A stretch of DNA of 64,000 bases from the NCBI GenBank assembly GCA_003116995.1, contig BDSL01000033.1, positions 62,001 through 126,000 of the forward strand. The letters are read 5' to 3'. This DNA is from Yamagishiella unicocca. Lineage: Eukaryota > Chlorophyta > Chlorophyceae > Chlamydomonadales > Volvocaceae. Made by a program: the position numbers and the translations under genes. This document shows, piece after piece, positions 22,697 to 35,580 of the stretch; position 1 is the stretch's first letter, and every line of letters begins with the position of its first letter. A model generated the notes under the pieces. That model did no database searches. It saw only the letters and a list, made by a program, of their open reading frames with translations, and was not told the DNA's origin.

Positions 22697-25600
22697 AGGC
22701 CGCACGGGAGAGACCTGACGTCGATGGCCGGTCTCGGAGCGGGTCTCGGAGCGGGTCCTATGGGTCGTCGTGCGGTGCTGCTGCAGCTCCCCCCGGCGGT
22801 GCAGGCGGGCGGGCGGATGTGACCCCGGCCGCAAGCTGGGAGGCGGCTGGGAGGCGCAGTGGAGCCCCCCAACTGGACTTTGCCCGCTGCTACGCCGCTG
22901 CTGCCGCTGCTGCCAGCATTTGGGTTCATCCTGGGTTCCGCGCGGGGGCTCCGCTCGAGGCGGTCCAGGAGTAGCTAGGCGGGCAAGGCGGCGGTGCGGA
23001 CGTCACCGCCACACGTGTCCGGGAGGCACGGTGGCGGTGTGGTGGGAGAGCTCCTCCGCCGGGGACGGGACGGGGGCGGCCGCCCGCACCGGGAGCAGCG
23101 GGGGCTCGGCGCCGCCGCTGGAACGGGTCTAGGCTGCAACACCTCTGTTTTCGCTCGGATGTTAGTTGGGGGTGGGAGCCGTACATGGTCGCATGTGACA
23201 ACGGTGGAAGTTAGGCGGGCGGTTAGGAAACCGGCGGGTGGGCGCATTTTATGCACACCGTAATGCTGTGGTACATAGAGCTCGGCCGAGCAGGCAGCAG
23301 CTGAAGGGTGAGGTACGTGACGGTGACGGTGACGATGACGGTGGCGGTGCGACCCACGGGGGGTTCCTGGTGGCGGCACGGAGAGGAGTGGGAAGGGAGC
23401 ACAGGCATGCGCCGATAGCAGGCCAGCCGCTCATGATGGACACCAACCCGTCGATTGCGGGACGCTTGGTGGCAGGTGCTGGATACAGGTGCTAGGGCGA
23501 GATGGGTGCCGTGCTCGATGTGGGTGCTGGGCGGAGCCGCCAGCAGTGGATGAACGTGTTGTCTTGGCCACGTGCCGCCTGGACTCGTACTACTAGGGCG
23601 CACCTGGGGCCTCATCCTAGCTCTTTCCATCCTTTCGATAGGTGCATACCATAGAGGGGGGTGCATGGATGCACGAGCATGCGTGTGCCGTGTGCTGGGT
23701 TGGTATTTAGGGTTCACAAGAGTCGGTACGTTTGGTTTGTCTACCCCAACTAGCGCGGTCCATCCCCCACATAGTTTGCGTTGTTTTGAGTTGGCGTGCC
23801 CTCACTCCCACGCCATGTGGCTCAAGTAGGCTCCGGTGCGATGTGGTGCGGGGCCATGGGGGTGTGGCGGGGCAGCGCCTCCCCCCCCCCCCCCGCAGTA
23901 CTCGTAACATGACATGGCGGTGCGACCACACACCTTGCACGTGGCCCTGGCTGCAACTGGAATAAAGGCGGGGCGGGCCAGCAGGCCACCTAGGTGTGCC
24001 CCTGCAGGGCGGGCCGTGGGCGACACAAAGCAGACGGCTGCATGGACCTCTGAACATACATGTGTTGTTCGTTATGGTCTTGCCATGTTTATAGGACAAG
24101 CTGTCCATCAGGTCATGGGGGGACATCATGCAGGTGCGACTCCTAGCGGCCAGGGAACCGAACCCAAAAGGGGGTTGGTCAAATGGATGGACCAGAGCAG
24201 TCCAATGTTTTTTTAACATGTGTTCCGTCGCACTCGACTGCGGGAGGCTGTGATTGGCCGTGCGAGTAGCACTGCTCCTTCGTGTCCATGTCTCTGCGTG
24301 CGGGCTGGGGGCTGCGGCCCGCATCCCCGGAGTGCCTACCTGCCTGTGCCGGAGGTCGCTAAGAGAGGGTCCCACTCGTTGAAAGGGGTCCTGCTTTGCC
24401 CGCCTGTCATGCCCCACAGCAGTCTTCGGCTGTCGCGGACACCAGGTATCCTCTCAGACGAGGTGCCTAGTTACAGACGTGTAACGACAAGTGCCGAGCA
24501 TCTTTCGCCCCGCAAATGACAGGCGGCTGTGGGCCGCGCTTAGGCCGGGAGTCAGGTGTACCTGGGTCAGCAGCACCCAGAAGAGGCAGCGGCTTGCGGC
24601 GCTCAACCTGTTTGCCACTGTGTGTCTACAACCTGGTCAGTTGTAGCCTTAGCGCTTTCGATAACGGACGGATCAGACCTGGAGTCGCCAATCACGGCCG
24701 GCCAGGAAAGCACATCTGCAGCACGGCCGAGAATGCCAGACGTGGCATTGCGCCGTGCTAAGGCAGTGTAGCCTAAGTGGGCCCGATGTGCGCACCCGAT
24801 GTGGGCCAGCTATCACTGACAACCGTAAGCGGCCAGACAATGTAAGACGGAGTCCGTCAGTCAGGGTGCCAATGCACCGTGCCTATCAACGAACTCGCAA
24901 GAGAGAGAGAGATCAACCTAATCGTCGCGCTCCAGCTTCGTGTGTCTGGAGCGGCACCAAAACCACAACTAATGCTCGTGAATCGGCTATGCCGGTGCTA
25001 GGGCACGACACGGACTCAACGTGTCGATGCCCTGGGAATCTGCCCGAAAGCGCACTCGCCCTTAGCTGGAATTTAAGGTTTATCGGGAGCGTCAGGTCGA
25101 CTCGACTCCAGACCGCAAGCGAGCACAGCCCCAGGGGTGCCGCATGTGGGAAGGCATCACGGCGGGAAGGCATCACGCACTCAAGGCGGCCATCGTCGAC
25201 CTTGGCGCCATGCACTCGGCGGCGCCCCCAGCATACCAGAACTCGTACGTGCGCCCCACCCCGAATCGCACGACACCGTGGGAGCTGCCTGGCGTGACCA
25301 CCACAGATAAGAAGACGGGTTGAGTCCCTTACATGCTCGGGTATGCGCCCTTCACATGGGCGGGCAGGGCAAGGCGCCTGCTTGCGAACATTCCAGCGCT
25401 TCCTCTTCCAACTTCAGCCCCATGAAATAACTGCGCGAACATCAGTCACTAGGCGATGATGGCGGTTTGTGCGCACGACAAAGCTACTAACTAACAGTTA
25501 CCCCGCAACGGAAGATACAAGAAGAGTACCGAGGACAGGAGATACCGATAGCCCGATGTTCCCGAAAGACAACACAATCGAGGAAGATCTGGTTGCCAAT

Positions 25601-26125
25601 TAACGTTGCATCATTATGAGGTGTATGCAGAAAAAAGATTTCCATGTTACGAATAATCAATAACCCTTGGCCCTAATCGCAACTACGGTACTCATTTTGG
25701 CATCAAGCCGCTATTGGCCCGCCTAGAACGTCAGAGCTCACCCCTGCAGTATTAGAACAAAACCCAAAGATGCACCTGCCATGGATAACGTAAGATACTG
25801 AGTCCAACACAGAATTGTGGCGCCTGCTGGCTTGACCGACCCTAAAACGCAGGCATATGTACAGTGCGCTCACCCGACCCTATTAATTTCCTCCACCGAT
25901 CTGCGTCAAGAATTGACAAGCAAGCAAGAATGCGCCACCAGCGATACGCGTCTACTGGGGAAGGACAGCGTGTCGCAACAGCCACACGGCCCCACAACAT
26001 CCGCACTGTGCCGCCGGCTCCCCGAAGACTGCCGACTCGGCAAGAATTGGAAAAAAAACAAGGCATGAATTGAAGAAATGCATGATCAACAGGGAACACT
26101 GTTTGCAGTAAAGTGGAGCGGCGCT
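22697..26125. other. long non-coding stretch between CBS and oxidase genes
   Basis: No supported gene in 3.4 kb. It holds a probable long 3' UTR of the CBS gene (the first sense-strand TGTAA is at 24480-24484), a GTGACG-rich short repeat at about 23318-23348, and a run of 14 C at 23881-23894. Open frames are short, without homology I recognise, and appear on several strands at once. Confidence 0.5.
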
Positions 26126-29100
26126 TCACTTCCCAAATGAGGACAGGAAGGTGTCCATGCGCGGCGCATTACCCGGCAGCCGCACCCACACGCTCTGGCC
26201 GTACACATCCCCGTTGAGCAGGAAGAGCATGTACCAGCCGGGGGGCGCCACGTTGATGTTGGGCGGCCCCTTGAGGACCAAGCGCCGTTCTGCGGAGTCC
26301 TGGACAAGGATCTCGAGCCCCACCTGCGTGATCCAGGGAGGGCAGCCGTGTTTTTAATACCAGAGAAACCGCATACCGGTGCTGTGCTGTCCTTTCATTT
26401 ATTGGTAATTTGCACTTCTCCCACCCCCGGGGAGGCAGATCCTAGGTACATTGTCGTACGACATCCCGGGTCGTGATAACACGTGGTTGCCATATGAAAC
26501 TATGACAGCAAGACGTGTATCAGGTGATGGGAGACCATAAGGATCGCATTGTTGCTAGCATGATGTATTCTGGTGCTGGTTCCGCGCTTCCGCCCTTCCC
26601 TCCATATCCCGTATACAGGCGACCCTCCTCACCACGCGCTGGTTCATGTTGGTTGAGTGGGTCGTCGAGCTAGGCGATACAAGCACTGCGGACGTTACGT
26701 TATCTGAAGCGTAAAACATGCTGTACATCAACTCGAACGGTGTATCGTAAGGTATCACGTTGACCTGGTCCTCCTCGTCCCATGTGGAATTATCAAGGGA
26801 CACAATCTGCGGCTTGGCGGTCACATTGAACCAGCTAGGCGGCCGGAACACCTCGATGCGGTACTCGGCAAAGGAGGTCGGCGACTTCGAAATGCCGCCA
26901 GGGGTGGTCCACCAGAACCTATGGGAACGGGCGTGCAATGGCGGAAGATGAGTGGCTGCAGACGGAAGTGCTTGGCTTCAGGTCGCACGACAAGGCTTTG
27001 AAACACAGGGACATTCAAACACAGATCGTATGCAGGGCGCTTCCAGGAGCTTGAGCAGTGGTAACAGGCAGCTGGCTACAAAGCGGCTGTTCGCCAGCGT
27101 CGCATGACTGACCTGTCACACCGGTCGCATCCTCCCACGAGTATTGAGCCATCCGTAGTGAGTGAGACAGTGGAGTGGTACATTCGTGGGATCATCGAGC
27201 GGGACATGACCCGCATTCGGCTGCCAAGCGGCGCGGCAGGGTCGTACAGAACGGGCCACAGGTTGGGCTCGTTGGCCTTAGCAGCACCACCCGCCGCGTT
27301 ATCACCGGCCAGTCCTTTCTGTGGGGGCACGGGCATCGATGTACGTGGGTTAAGGAACGTTTGGTGGCGAGCTCGCGGTCTGTAACGGTGTGGCCGTGCC
27401 GCTGCTTATGGGCGGGAGGCTTCAGGTCAGCGTGGGAAGCCCACCCATCCAACCGCACAGCCCAACGTACCACAGCGCCGTTGAGCACCACCACCTTCCC
27501 GTTGGGGAGTACAATGGCGTCGCCCATGACTCGCGGTAGGGGCATCTTCTCCGCCACCCAGCCATCACCTACAGGATCAGGAGGGCCGTCATCACATGAG
27601 GAGAGGCGGCCTTAGCGTTTGAAGATATACGGGGGGGGAGTAGGGAAGCGCCCAATTGCGGATGCTTACCGAAAGTGTAGTTCCCCGTTGACTCATCGTA
27701 TTGCACCTTGATCCTCAGCGCCAACTTGCTGGCAGTGGTATTGATCCAGCCGTAGCTGAACTGGCCGCCAAAGTACACCACCTCTGGCGTGTACCCGTTT
27801 TGGGGCGTGAGTGGCAGCATCACGCTCGTGCCCGTGAACGGATACTCGGTGAACACGCCCTTCGCAACGTTGCTCCAGCTGGGCACCTAGCGGGGGGCAA
27901 AGATAGGATGGATGGGTGGTTGTGAGAAAAGCTCGTGTAATAGGAAGCCGATCTGGTGGGGGCGCATTGGAAAGATCCCGTGCAGAACGGATCATAGGCA
28001 GTCGCGCCGCCCAACTAGGTAACCGACCTTGCTCGAGCTTAAATAATGAACAAACGTAAAGTTCAAATCATCTACCATACTTACCGTGATCTTCACAGTA
28101 CCCGACATCGGCTCAGTAATTTCGCCGTAACGGTTGCAGAATATAAAGAGATCGCCGGTGGGCAGAACGTACTGCAAGATGAGACCGAGCAGGGCGCAGG
28201 AGTCGGCGGGATTGGGCGCAAGGGAAATAAGTAACTAAGTGTTTATTTGGTAGGGTCAAAAGCTAAGAACAGGTTCTTCCCCTCCCTATCCGCTCCTCGA
28301 GGAGGACAGCTGCCTCGCGCTCCCTTGCCTAGTAGCGGTACAGTGTCACATGAAGCCGTACCGTGTTTGGATAGTAGATATCGTTCGTCTTGGCGACCAT
28401 GCCGGCGGACTGGTTCTGGCGGGCCAACTTTGTGGGGTTGGCTGGATCCCAAATTTCGTACATGGGGTTCTTGCCGGTACCTGCATTCATAATCATGAAA
28501 ACCCAGGTGTTGGTTAAGTTTGTTAGGTGTTTTCGAGCGCTTACTTACGGTCTATAGCACACCGTGTACATTACATGTGACCCAGGACAGATAGGGCAAA
28601 GTGAGATGCTACGACGTTGCGAACTGCTAGAAGCCCTAGAATGGAATGTTAGATAGGCGCAATGCTCCGTATGATTTACACGGTTTGATTTCCCCTCCGA
28701 GCTTCGCACCTGCCCCTGGCAGGACCGTGCCTCCCATAATGGTGACTTTGCCATTCGGTAGCAGCGTTGCGGTCGGGTACCAGCGGGGGAAAGACATGTT
28801 GGCTACGCGGGTGAACTTGAAAGTCTTGCGTGAGAAAATGCGCACACCCTTGAGTCCGTCACCATATCCGGATTTGGCGATATGGCCGCCGACCACCAAT
28901 ACGTGACCGTCCTGCGGGTTATTGGGGTGGAAGGGAGGGCATAAAGGAGCGTCGGTTACGGCGAGTAAAAGGCCGGCCGCGGGCACTTCAAAGGCCGGCT
29001 ACACTGGCTCCCAGGCCCACAGCAAGTGACTCGCATGCCAACGAGTAAGGCCAAGCGCCTGAGGTGTTCCTCACCTGGGTGACAGTATGGCCAGCACAGA

Positions 29101-30304
29101 ATACGGAGTCCGTGTAAGGTATGTTTGTAAACTTGTTGGTGAGGTAGTCGTAATATCCCGCGATGTTGTTGCTGTTATCGGGATGCCTGCCACTGGGCCG
29201 CTCCATGAAAAAGAATTTGTCTGTTCCCGGCACCGCGCACATATGAACGGCAACGATATTGCCCACCGCTTTCTGCGGGTGTGAAATGGGCCAGTTGGGC
29301 AGGAGCTGGTTCAGGTAAAAAAAACAGTGCAGAGGAATGCAGTCAAGAAGCCTGGAGGAAGCCAGACATGGTGGCATGACACAGCATGTGAGTCGTCAAA
29401 AGGAAGCAAGATTTAAAGATAGCCATGAAGGTACTGCGCGTGGAACCCCCTCCTCGTACGCAGCACACTCTTTCTATTGCCTGCTGTGGATGCACAGTTA
29501 ACAGTCCGCTCACCAGAACCCATTGCCCGTAGTTCTCTGGTTGGTAGTCAGGAACGATGGGCAGAGTCACGAGACCATCACCGGTTGTCTTCGGATTCCC
29601 ATCAGAGGGTCCAGGTCCGTCTACGGTGCGCAACAAGAAGGGATTCGTGAGACAGTGATAAGGCAGTAGCCTCGCACTGGCATGGTGCATATTCATGAGT
29701 GCTGGTGCGTCCTTGCCAAAGCCAGTAGGTCGACGCAGCAACAAGTCAAGACCGCCCCCCACCAGCAAGCCTCAGCTTGACATGGCTTACCGTAATCAGA
29801 CGAGCTGTTGTACGGCGGCGAAGCTGGTGGACGAGGCGGGCTGGGTGGAAAGGGGGGGCTTGGGGATGGGCTTGGAGGTTTTGGTGACGGTGGGAGTGGG
29901 CTTGGAGGCCGTGGGGACGGCCGTGGTGGGCTGGGTGGCTTTTGGCGCGGAGGCTGTCCCAACAGCACGCGCCGCGTGGCAAGCACGGAGGCTGTGCTTA
30001 TGTCCGAAATAATGTCATGCCTGGATGTTTTCTGCTCTGTTTCCTCTTCGGAAGCCTGAAGCTGTCGACCCGTCCAGCGACCAGCTTTGTGCCGCGTACC
30101 CTCAAGACCCGCGCCATGTTTTTCCGCGCGATCACGCTGAGCAGAGGCGCCATCGTCCAAATCCGATAATCGATTCATGTCCGCGCTCGCATAGGGCTTA
30201 GCGGTGGCTGACAGGAGAGGGAAGAGGAGAAGGACCACCACGGTCGCCATCGGCAGAAGCGAGAAGCCGTGACAGCTTCGAGGGCCCTCCGCAAAGTTTT
30301 TCAT
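26126..30304 (-). CDS. secreted copper-radical oxidase (glyoxal/galactose oxidase family), copy 1
   Basis: Extracellular oxidase making H2O2 from aldehydes or sugar alcohols. Eleven exons: 30304-29791, 29620-29514, 29272-29075, 28911-28710, 28480-28362, 28171-28085, 27886-27670, 27568-27471, 27318-27113, 26918-26633 and 26323-26126; 743 residues. The N-terminus has a hydrophobic signal segment (ATVVVLLLFPLLSATA) and a SPPP-rich wall-type stretch. All radical-copper residues appear conserved: Cys266 (SVFCAGHT), Tyr318 (RWYPTA), Tyr561-His562 (PRMYHST) and His670 (THSTNMNQR). Their spacing matches fungal glyoxal oxidase. The C-terminus carries the family's PPGWYMLFLLNGD motif. Substrate is unknown. 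It is a tandem duplicate of the gene at 37764-42449. A start at 30250 would also keep the signal. Confidence 0.9.
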
Positions 30305-32539
30305 TGTGTTGGTAATAAATCAACGCACGTCAGCATGGGACGATTTTGTTTAAGTCCCAGCTCTCGAGGTGAGTACCTGAAAGGCGGGCAGCAATGGGCC
30401 AGCGTTACATGCAAGGCACTCGGCGAGCGTGTCGGACTGCATTGTATGGTACTAATATCATGGGTTCCAGCTGTGTGACGGGAAACACGTTGCAGGGCGC
30501 AGGTTTTGTGCAGTAGCGCGGGCATGCCGCTGAGTGGAGCGTCTTAAGTGCGGTAGCTCCAGTGCACTGAACCCTGTAAATGTATTTTGGGTAATTCATG
30601 TTATAGCTGATACTAAATTTCCCTCACGTCGAGCTATCGACGGCGGAGGGTCAAACGTACCAGTCGCCTGACAATGATGCCAAAAAACCGTCTCAAGCAG
30701 GAGCGACACCGCCGGAAGCCGAGGTCTTGCAATTGGTTCGTGATATTTGTCGAGCCTGCTCAAGCCTCTAATGAATGCAGAAGGGCGGGCTGCCTTATGC
30801 TGATGGGTTGGGATGAAGGATTGACAGTGATTGATGATTTTGTATATCTTTACAAATGTACGGACCTTGCCTGACAGCAGCGTATACGAACTGTCCTGGT
30901 GTCCTTGGGTACCGCAACTGCTTTGCTGCGTTGTAACGACCGGTACCAACTAAATCCTACACCCAGTCGCTCCCAGGAAGCGAGGACAATACGAAAATGA
31001 GCAAAGTATATAACAGACCACGATGCAGCGTTCCTGTCTGTCCTTTTCTGTTGTGCATCGTAAACAGGTACTCTAACCAGGCTTCCTGGCCAGGTGAGGT
31101 CGTTGGCAGACTTGACAACACTGCAGATACCCTTTGAAACAGGAAAACGTGTAGGATTTCAGGTCATTTTGCTTCTGTGCCTGTCGTGAATCTTCTACCT
31201 TTCGAGGGCGGGAAAACTTTCAGCCCGTCTTTGTGTGTCTGACCAACAGCATAATCCTTTATAGCATAGCGGAGACATTGGCTTAGCAGCTTTATTCTTG
31301 AAGATAACAAACTGGTCGTTCGGATTTGCCAACGCACCCGCAGCGGCACCTTCTGTGCTCGCATGGCGGGAGTAACGCAGGACCCAGCGGCAGGTAAACT
31401 CCGCGAGGATAAACATAACCCATGCATTATGTGCTTACCGACTATCATGTAGTATCATTTCCATAGATGACTGTGAGAGGCGTGCGCCCACCGAACAAAT
31501 GGCTGCTTTGTAACCCCCAGTTGGTTTGCAAAAGCCCGCACGCTTAAGTGATTCGCGCCAGAGTATTGCGTGCATGTGCTGTAATATTGACCTGCAGAAA
31601 CGGTGATTGACGGGGGGCAGTCGACTTGTGCAGTGGTTGGCGCATGCCGCATAGTACATCCCGGCAAGTGTACCGGTATGCGAACTCGGGGTGCCAGTTA
31701 ACTGCAAATGCTTGGCTCGACCGCATATTTATCCGGCGAGGCAGGTATGTTTACAGCAACATTACGGATATGGTATTAGTGCCGTCCATGTGTGTGCACG
31801 GCCCACACACACGCCCGTTGCCGCCCAACCAGGCCCAACCTACTACACTGGCAGTCAGCTCTTTCTTCCTCAAATGTTTCCCTCTCCGCTGAATTTGTGG
31901 TCACAGCAGCCAACACGGCCCGTCCATGCTGTCACTCACCCGTGCGCGCCCGTTTCCCTACACTGTCCAGGTTACCCCAGACTACTAACGTCCCGTGGAG
32001 GGTTCGCTCAGCGATGGATCGGATCAAGACGCAGGCATATGATGTACATCGGCTCCATACCGGCTTGTTTGATCCATGGCGGTGCAATTTTTAGGATGTT
32101 GGATGTCTGTGGGTCGCCTCATTATTGGTGATTTACATGGCTCAGGCATCACTTGGCTACGCATAGTATTGTTATCCGTCACCAGTGCCCTCATGGCATT
32201 GGGACCAGCTTTCTCACCAAGAGGCCAAGAGGATACCATGTGGGCATCCAGGATGCCAGTGGTCACGACCCAACACTGGCAGGGCTCCATGCAACCTGAC
32301 ACAACATACCCGCCAGCGCCTGCCAACATAGTATGCGCATCGTGCCTAACCAGAGTCAACCCTAGTCAACCGTTATCACCATTGCCGTAAAGCTACGTCC
32401 TCCATACGTGCCATAGTGCCAACTGGAACAACATTGCCAGGGGCATATGAAGTCGTGCCTGAATCGTAAACATGTTTTTGCTGTAAAAGTCTTTAATGCG
32501 ACCCGTGGGGTGGCAGCGCATCCTATACAAATTTGTCTG
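30305..32539. other. non-coding spacer upstream of oxidase copy 1
   Basis: Holds the promoter side of oxidase copy 1. No convincing coding sequence, RNA gene or repeat family was recognised; base composition is AT-richer than the genes. Confidence 0.45.
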
Positions 32540-32610
32540 TGTCGGGCAAATTGCGCAAATTATGGGGTGATCCAGAGGCGGTTAAAAGGCTGAGATGGGG
32601 GATGGGGAAC

Positions 32611-32633
32611 TTGCGCGGCCGAAGGCCGCGCAA
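32611..32633. other. perfect 10-bp hairpin with 3-base loop
   Basis: TTGCGCGGCC and GGCCGCGCAA are exact reverse complements separated by GAA. It lies at the left edge of the candidate element and is followed by GTAAATTAGC tandem copies (32641-32668). Confidence 0.85.
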
Positions 32634-32776
32634 TTTGTGCGTAAATTAGCGTAAATTAGCGTAAATACCAAGCCAAGTTCTGAGTTAAAGTGCTAAGTTA
32701 CAGTAAATTTGCGCTATCGCATCCTGATTCAACTTATTCGTAGCAAATGTAATAGCGAAAGTTAATTAGAGATGTC

Positions 32777-32815
32777 AGCGCCGGTGGAGAGTGGGAGCAA
32801 CCCTCCACCGGCGCT
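32777..32815. other. perfect 13-bp inverted repeat with 13-base loop
   Basis: AGCGCCGGTGGAG (32777-32789) pairs exactly with CTCCACCGGCGCT (32803-32815). Such a GC-rich stem could fold in RNA or single-stranded DNA. It is not a histone 3' stem and no U-tract follows. Confidence 0.85.
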
Positions 32816-33349
32816 CCGTGCACTCTACTTCACAACTGACACACCCTACAGTCCTGGCCTACCCTTCGCCAGCTTACACAGTCCACCGCATTTGAAGGAA
32901 TAAGATTACAGCGGTACACTCTCCAACCGCGACGGCAACCAAGCCCCGCAACGGCAACCAAGGCACGTGGCGAACAGCAAACCCTCCTTGGCAAAGCCCG
33001 ACACGAACACAAAACCACGAACGGCCATCCGCGGTGACTCCCCGAAGCACGCACACTGTAGTGTGCCTGCAACCTGTACGCCTGAAACGAACGACGACGC
33101 CACGTGACCCCATGACGGCCCACCATAGGGTGGGAGGGGTCCCGGCAGAGGGATATGCCTCGGCAGGATGAACTTCAGAACGACAGTTACTACGCAAAGG
33201 CGCGCACGCGCCGAAAGCAGACCGAACTGGCAGTCACTGTACGACATTCCCCTACGCGATACGCGACACCTGACAGTCTCGTCGCAATAAGCAGCCATTT
33301 CTTCTAGTCCTCGTCACAGCTTCCTCGGAGAGATAGGGTCAATGCCTTC

Positions 33350-35466
33350 TCACAACTTCTGCTTCTTGCTGACGTGCTTGCCGCACGTGTACTGCTCGGT
33401 CAGCTTGAGCACCAAAGTGCGCTGCTGCTGAGTGCAGGCGTGGCAGTGTGCCGCCTTGGAGACAGCTGCATTAAGGAGCCTTGTGCACTCCAGGCACCGC
33501 TTGAACACATCCTTGCCACCCTTGCCCGCATTGGGCACTGTGCCGCACGCGTTCTGCGCTGTAGCACGGCTCCCCTTGGGATATTGAATGCGGGGAGGCT
33601 CAGGAGCAACCGCACCAGTCAGGGTTGCCTGCACGGGCTGCTCCACAGGAGGGGTGGGGCGGGGCACAGCAGGCGGCGCCGAGTACACCGCAGTCAAGGT
33701 ATCAGCGATTGCCTGCTGCGGTGACTGTGGCTCGTATGGCTTGAGCGCAACTCCCCGCAAGAGAGCTAGGCTGTCACGCTCGCTGATTATCTTTCCAACC
33801 TCCTTCTCATAACTGCGCAAGTGCTTCTCGCGCTTGGGGTGCAGGTGCGGGTCCTGGCACTCTGCTACAGTGCGGTTCCAGTGCGCAGTCATGGCCGCCC
33901 AGTCTGTGCGCGAACTCGCGGTGTGATCCGCGAAGAGCTTCCAGAAGAGCTCTACCTCTGCATCTGTCTTGATTGGCCGCATCAAGTCCGCGACAGTTAG
34001 GCGCCTTGACCCAATGCCTTTCGCCCGTTTGCGGAAGGCTGTCAGCCGCTGCGGACCCTGCCCAACCTTTGCCCTTCCGCTCACCGGGCGTTGAGTCATA
34101 GACACGGGCGCCTGCACTTGGCCGCTCAGCTTCTGCAGGGGCCTGGTGCTGTTGCTGCTGCCAGCAGTAGCATGCGGCCTGAAAAGAGACCCCAGGGACA
34201 TCTGCCGAGGAGCGGCCGCAGCCACTGATGGTGCAGCCACTGGCACCACCTCCACATCAACGGGACCACCCGCACCGCTGCCTATGTCGCCCGCCGTTGC
34301 CGCTCCAGCCCCACCGCCGAGCTCGGTACCAAAGCTGAAGCCGCTGCTGCTGAGCGGCAAAGGCGACGGCAGCAGTGAAGACGACGGCAGCAGCAAAGGC
34401 GACGGCAGCAGCCGCGAAGGCAAACCCGCCATCGGCGCCGCCACCAGCGCTGCCGCCAGAGCCGCCGCATCATCCAGAACCACAATGGTATGCTGTGAAG
34501 GCGACGGCAGCAGCGAAGGCGACACTAACCAAGACCAAACCCTTGTACCCAGTCCCGACATGCTTACCTGCGCGGCCATGCGCTTGCCGGTGAGTGATTC
34601 ACTGAGGGAGAGCTGGCGCCCTGGCTTGTGCTTCTTCAGGCCGGCCACAGTGTTGTAGTACAACAGCCCAGCGCGCACGTGCCCAGCTGCCCGCACCTCG
34701 TTGCGCAGGTTAGAAATGCTGATACCCAGTGGCAGGGCGGCGACCAGGGTGTCACGCAGCCCCACGCACACGCCGCTCTTGTGGGTCAGAGATAGCGGGC
34801 ACATCTGCTGCACGTGCGAGGGCAGTTCTCGCATCACCGCGTCGTCTGTAAGGATGAAGCGCACCGACTTGCCGGACGCGTGCTTCTCCACTGCGGGGTG
34901 TGCAAGGCGAGACTTCGGGTGAAGCGGGTCTGGGTTCGGGGTCCGCGAATGAATGAGCTTCCAATTCTCTCATTGTTGCACTGTGCGCGCTTCGCGTACA
35001 GCAGAACCTCCCGGCCCCAGTCCATGACTGCCCGGAAGTTTTTGGCCCAGCCATCGCCACTGGCCTTGTTGCGGCACTCAGGGCAGCACGCCTTGACGCT
35101 GAAGTCCTCGGACAGGCGCTCCGGGTCCCAGATGTACAAGTCGCATGCCTTGAGAACGCACTGCCATAGCAGTACGGTCGAGTCAGCCGCGGCAGTGAAA
35201 TACAAGCTGCCGATGCTGCCAAAGTCAAGCTGCCGATGCTGCCAAAGTCAATCTTCTCGCAGATCGGCGCTCCAGACTCGGGGCGCACTAGGCACAGGAA
35301 AATGTCCAGCAACAGCTCGTCCCGAGACTCGTAGTTTTTTTAGTTCTTCAAGATATATAGTTCTACCGTAAATAGTAAACTGAACAAACTTGCCGTTGAA
35401 GGTGAGGCTAAACTTCTGCTTGCCGCACTTGGCTGGGGCCACGACGAAGTCTTCCGCCTTCGGCAT
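33350..35466 (-). pseudogene. broken transposon-like gene with zinc-ribbon-type Cys motifs
   Basis: Reads MPKAEDFVVAPAKCG from 35466 in one frame, then continues in other frames. After the first break come CLVRPESGAPICEKIDF, then ACDLYIWDPERL and ACCPECRNKASG, and finally a long open exon (to 33350). That exon has Ser/Pro-rich linkers, a helical region around WNRTVAECQDPHLHPKREKH, and a C-terminal RCLECTRLLN...CHAC pair ending SKKQKL. Three breaks are visible: an A7 run (35335-35341 on plus), a 23-bp tandem duplication (35204-35249) and a shift near 34947-34954. A normal donor (CAG|GTAAGC) near 34565 suggests at least one intron. The WDPE plus CPxC pattern recalls the transposon-associated DUF6729 family, but this is a weak recollection. 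Function unknown. Confidence 0.55.
35204..35249. repeat. 23-bp tandem duplication causing a frameshift
   Basis: Two exact 23-base copies (35204-35226 and 35227-35249). Because 23 is not a multiple of three, the reading frame is broken; with one copy the flanking frames join smoothly. Confidence 0.9.
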
Positions 35467-35542
35467 GGTTAATACTTAAAAGAATTCAAAACATATAACA
35501 GTAGAGAAACGAAGCATACGGGAAGGCTGCGTATGTAATTTG

Positions 35543-35580
35543 AGCGCAAATTTGCAATTTGCGCAAATTTGCGCAAATTT
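35543..35580. repeat. GCGCAAATTT short repeats at the right edge of the element
   Basis: Overlapping copies of GCGCAAATTT, partly palindromic (AAATTTGCGCAAATTT). Related words occur at 32545-32561 on the other side of the element. Confidence 0.7.

Noticed and set aside
23881..23894. Run of 14 C as a possible regulatory element
   Set aside because: A plain homopolymer in non-coding DNA, prone to sequencing error; nothing ties it to a gene.
24516..25297. Plus-strand frames after the CBS gene
   Set aside because: No domain and no consistent splice partners; interpreted as UTR or intergenic.
29695..30059. Plus-strand Gly/Val-rich frames opposite oxidase copy 1 exon 1
   Set aside because: Antisense of the SPPP tract; the minus strand carries signal peptide and oxidase.
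32611..32670. Helitron 3' end (hairpin near terminus)
   Set aside because: No CTRR follows the hairpin, no TC start was found, and the nearby gene shows no Rep/helicase motifs.
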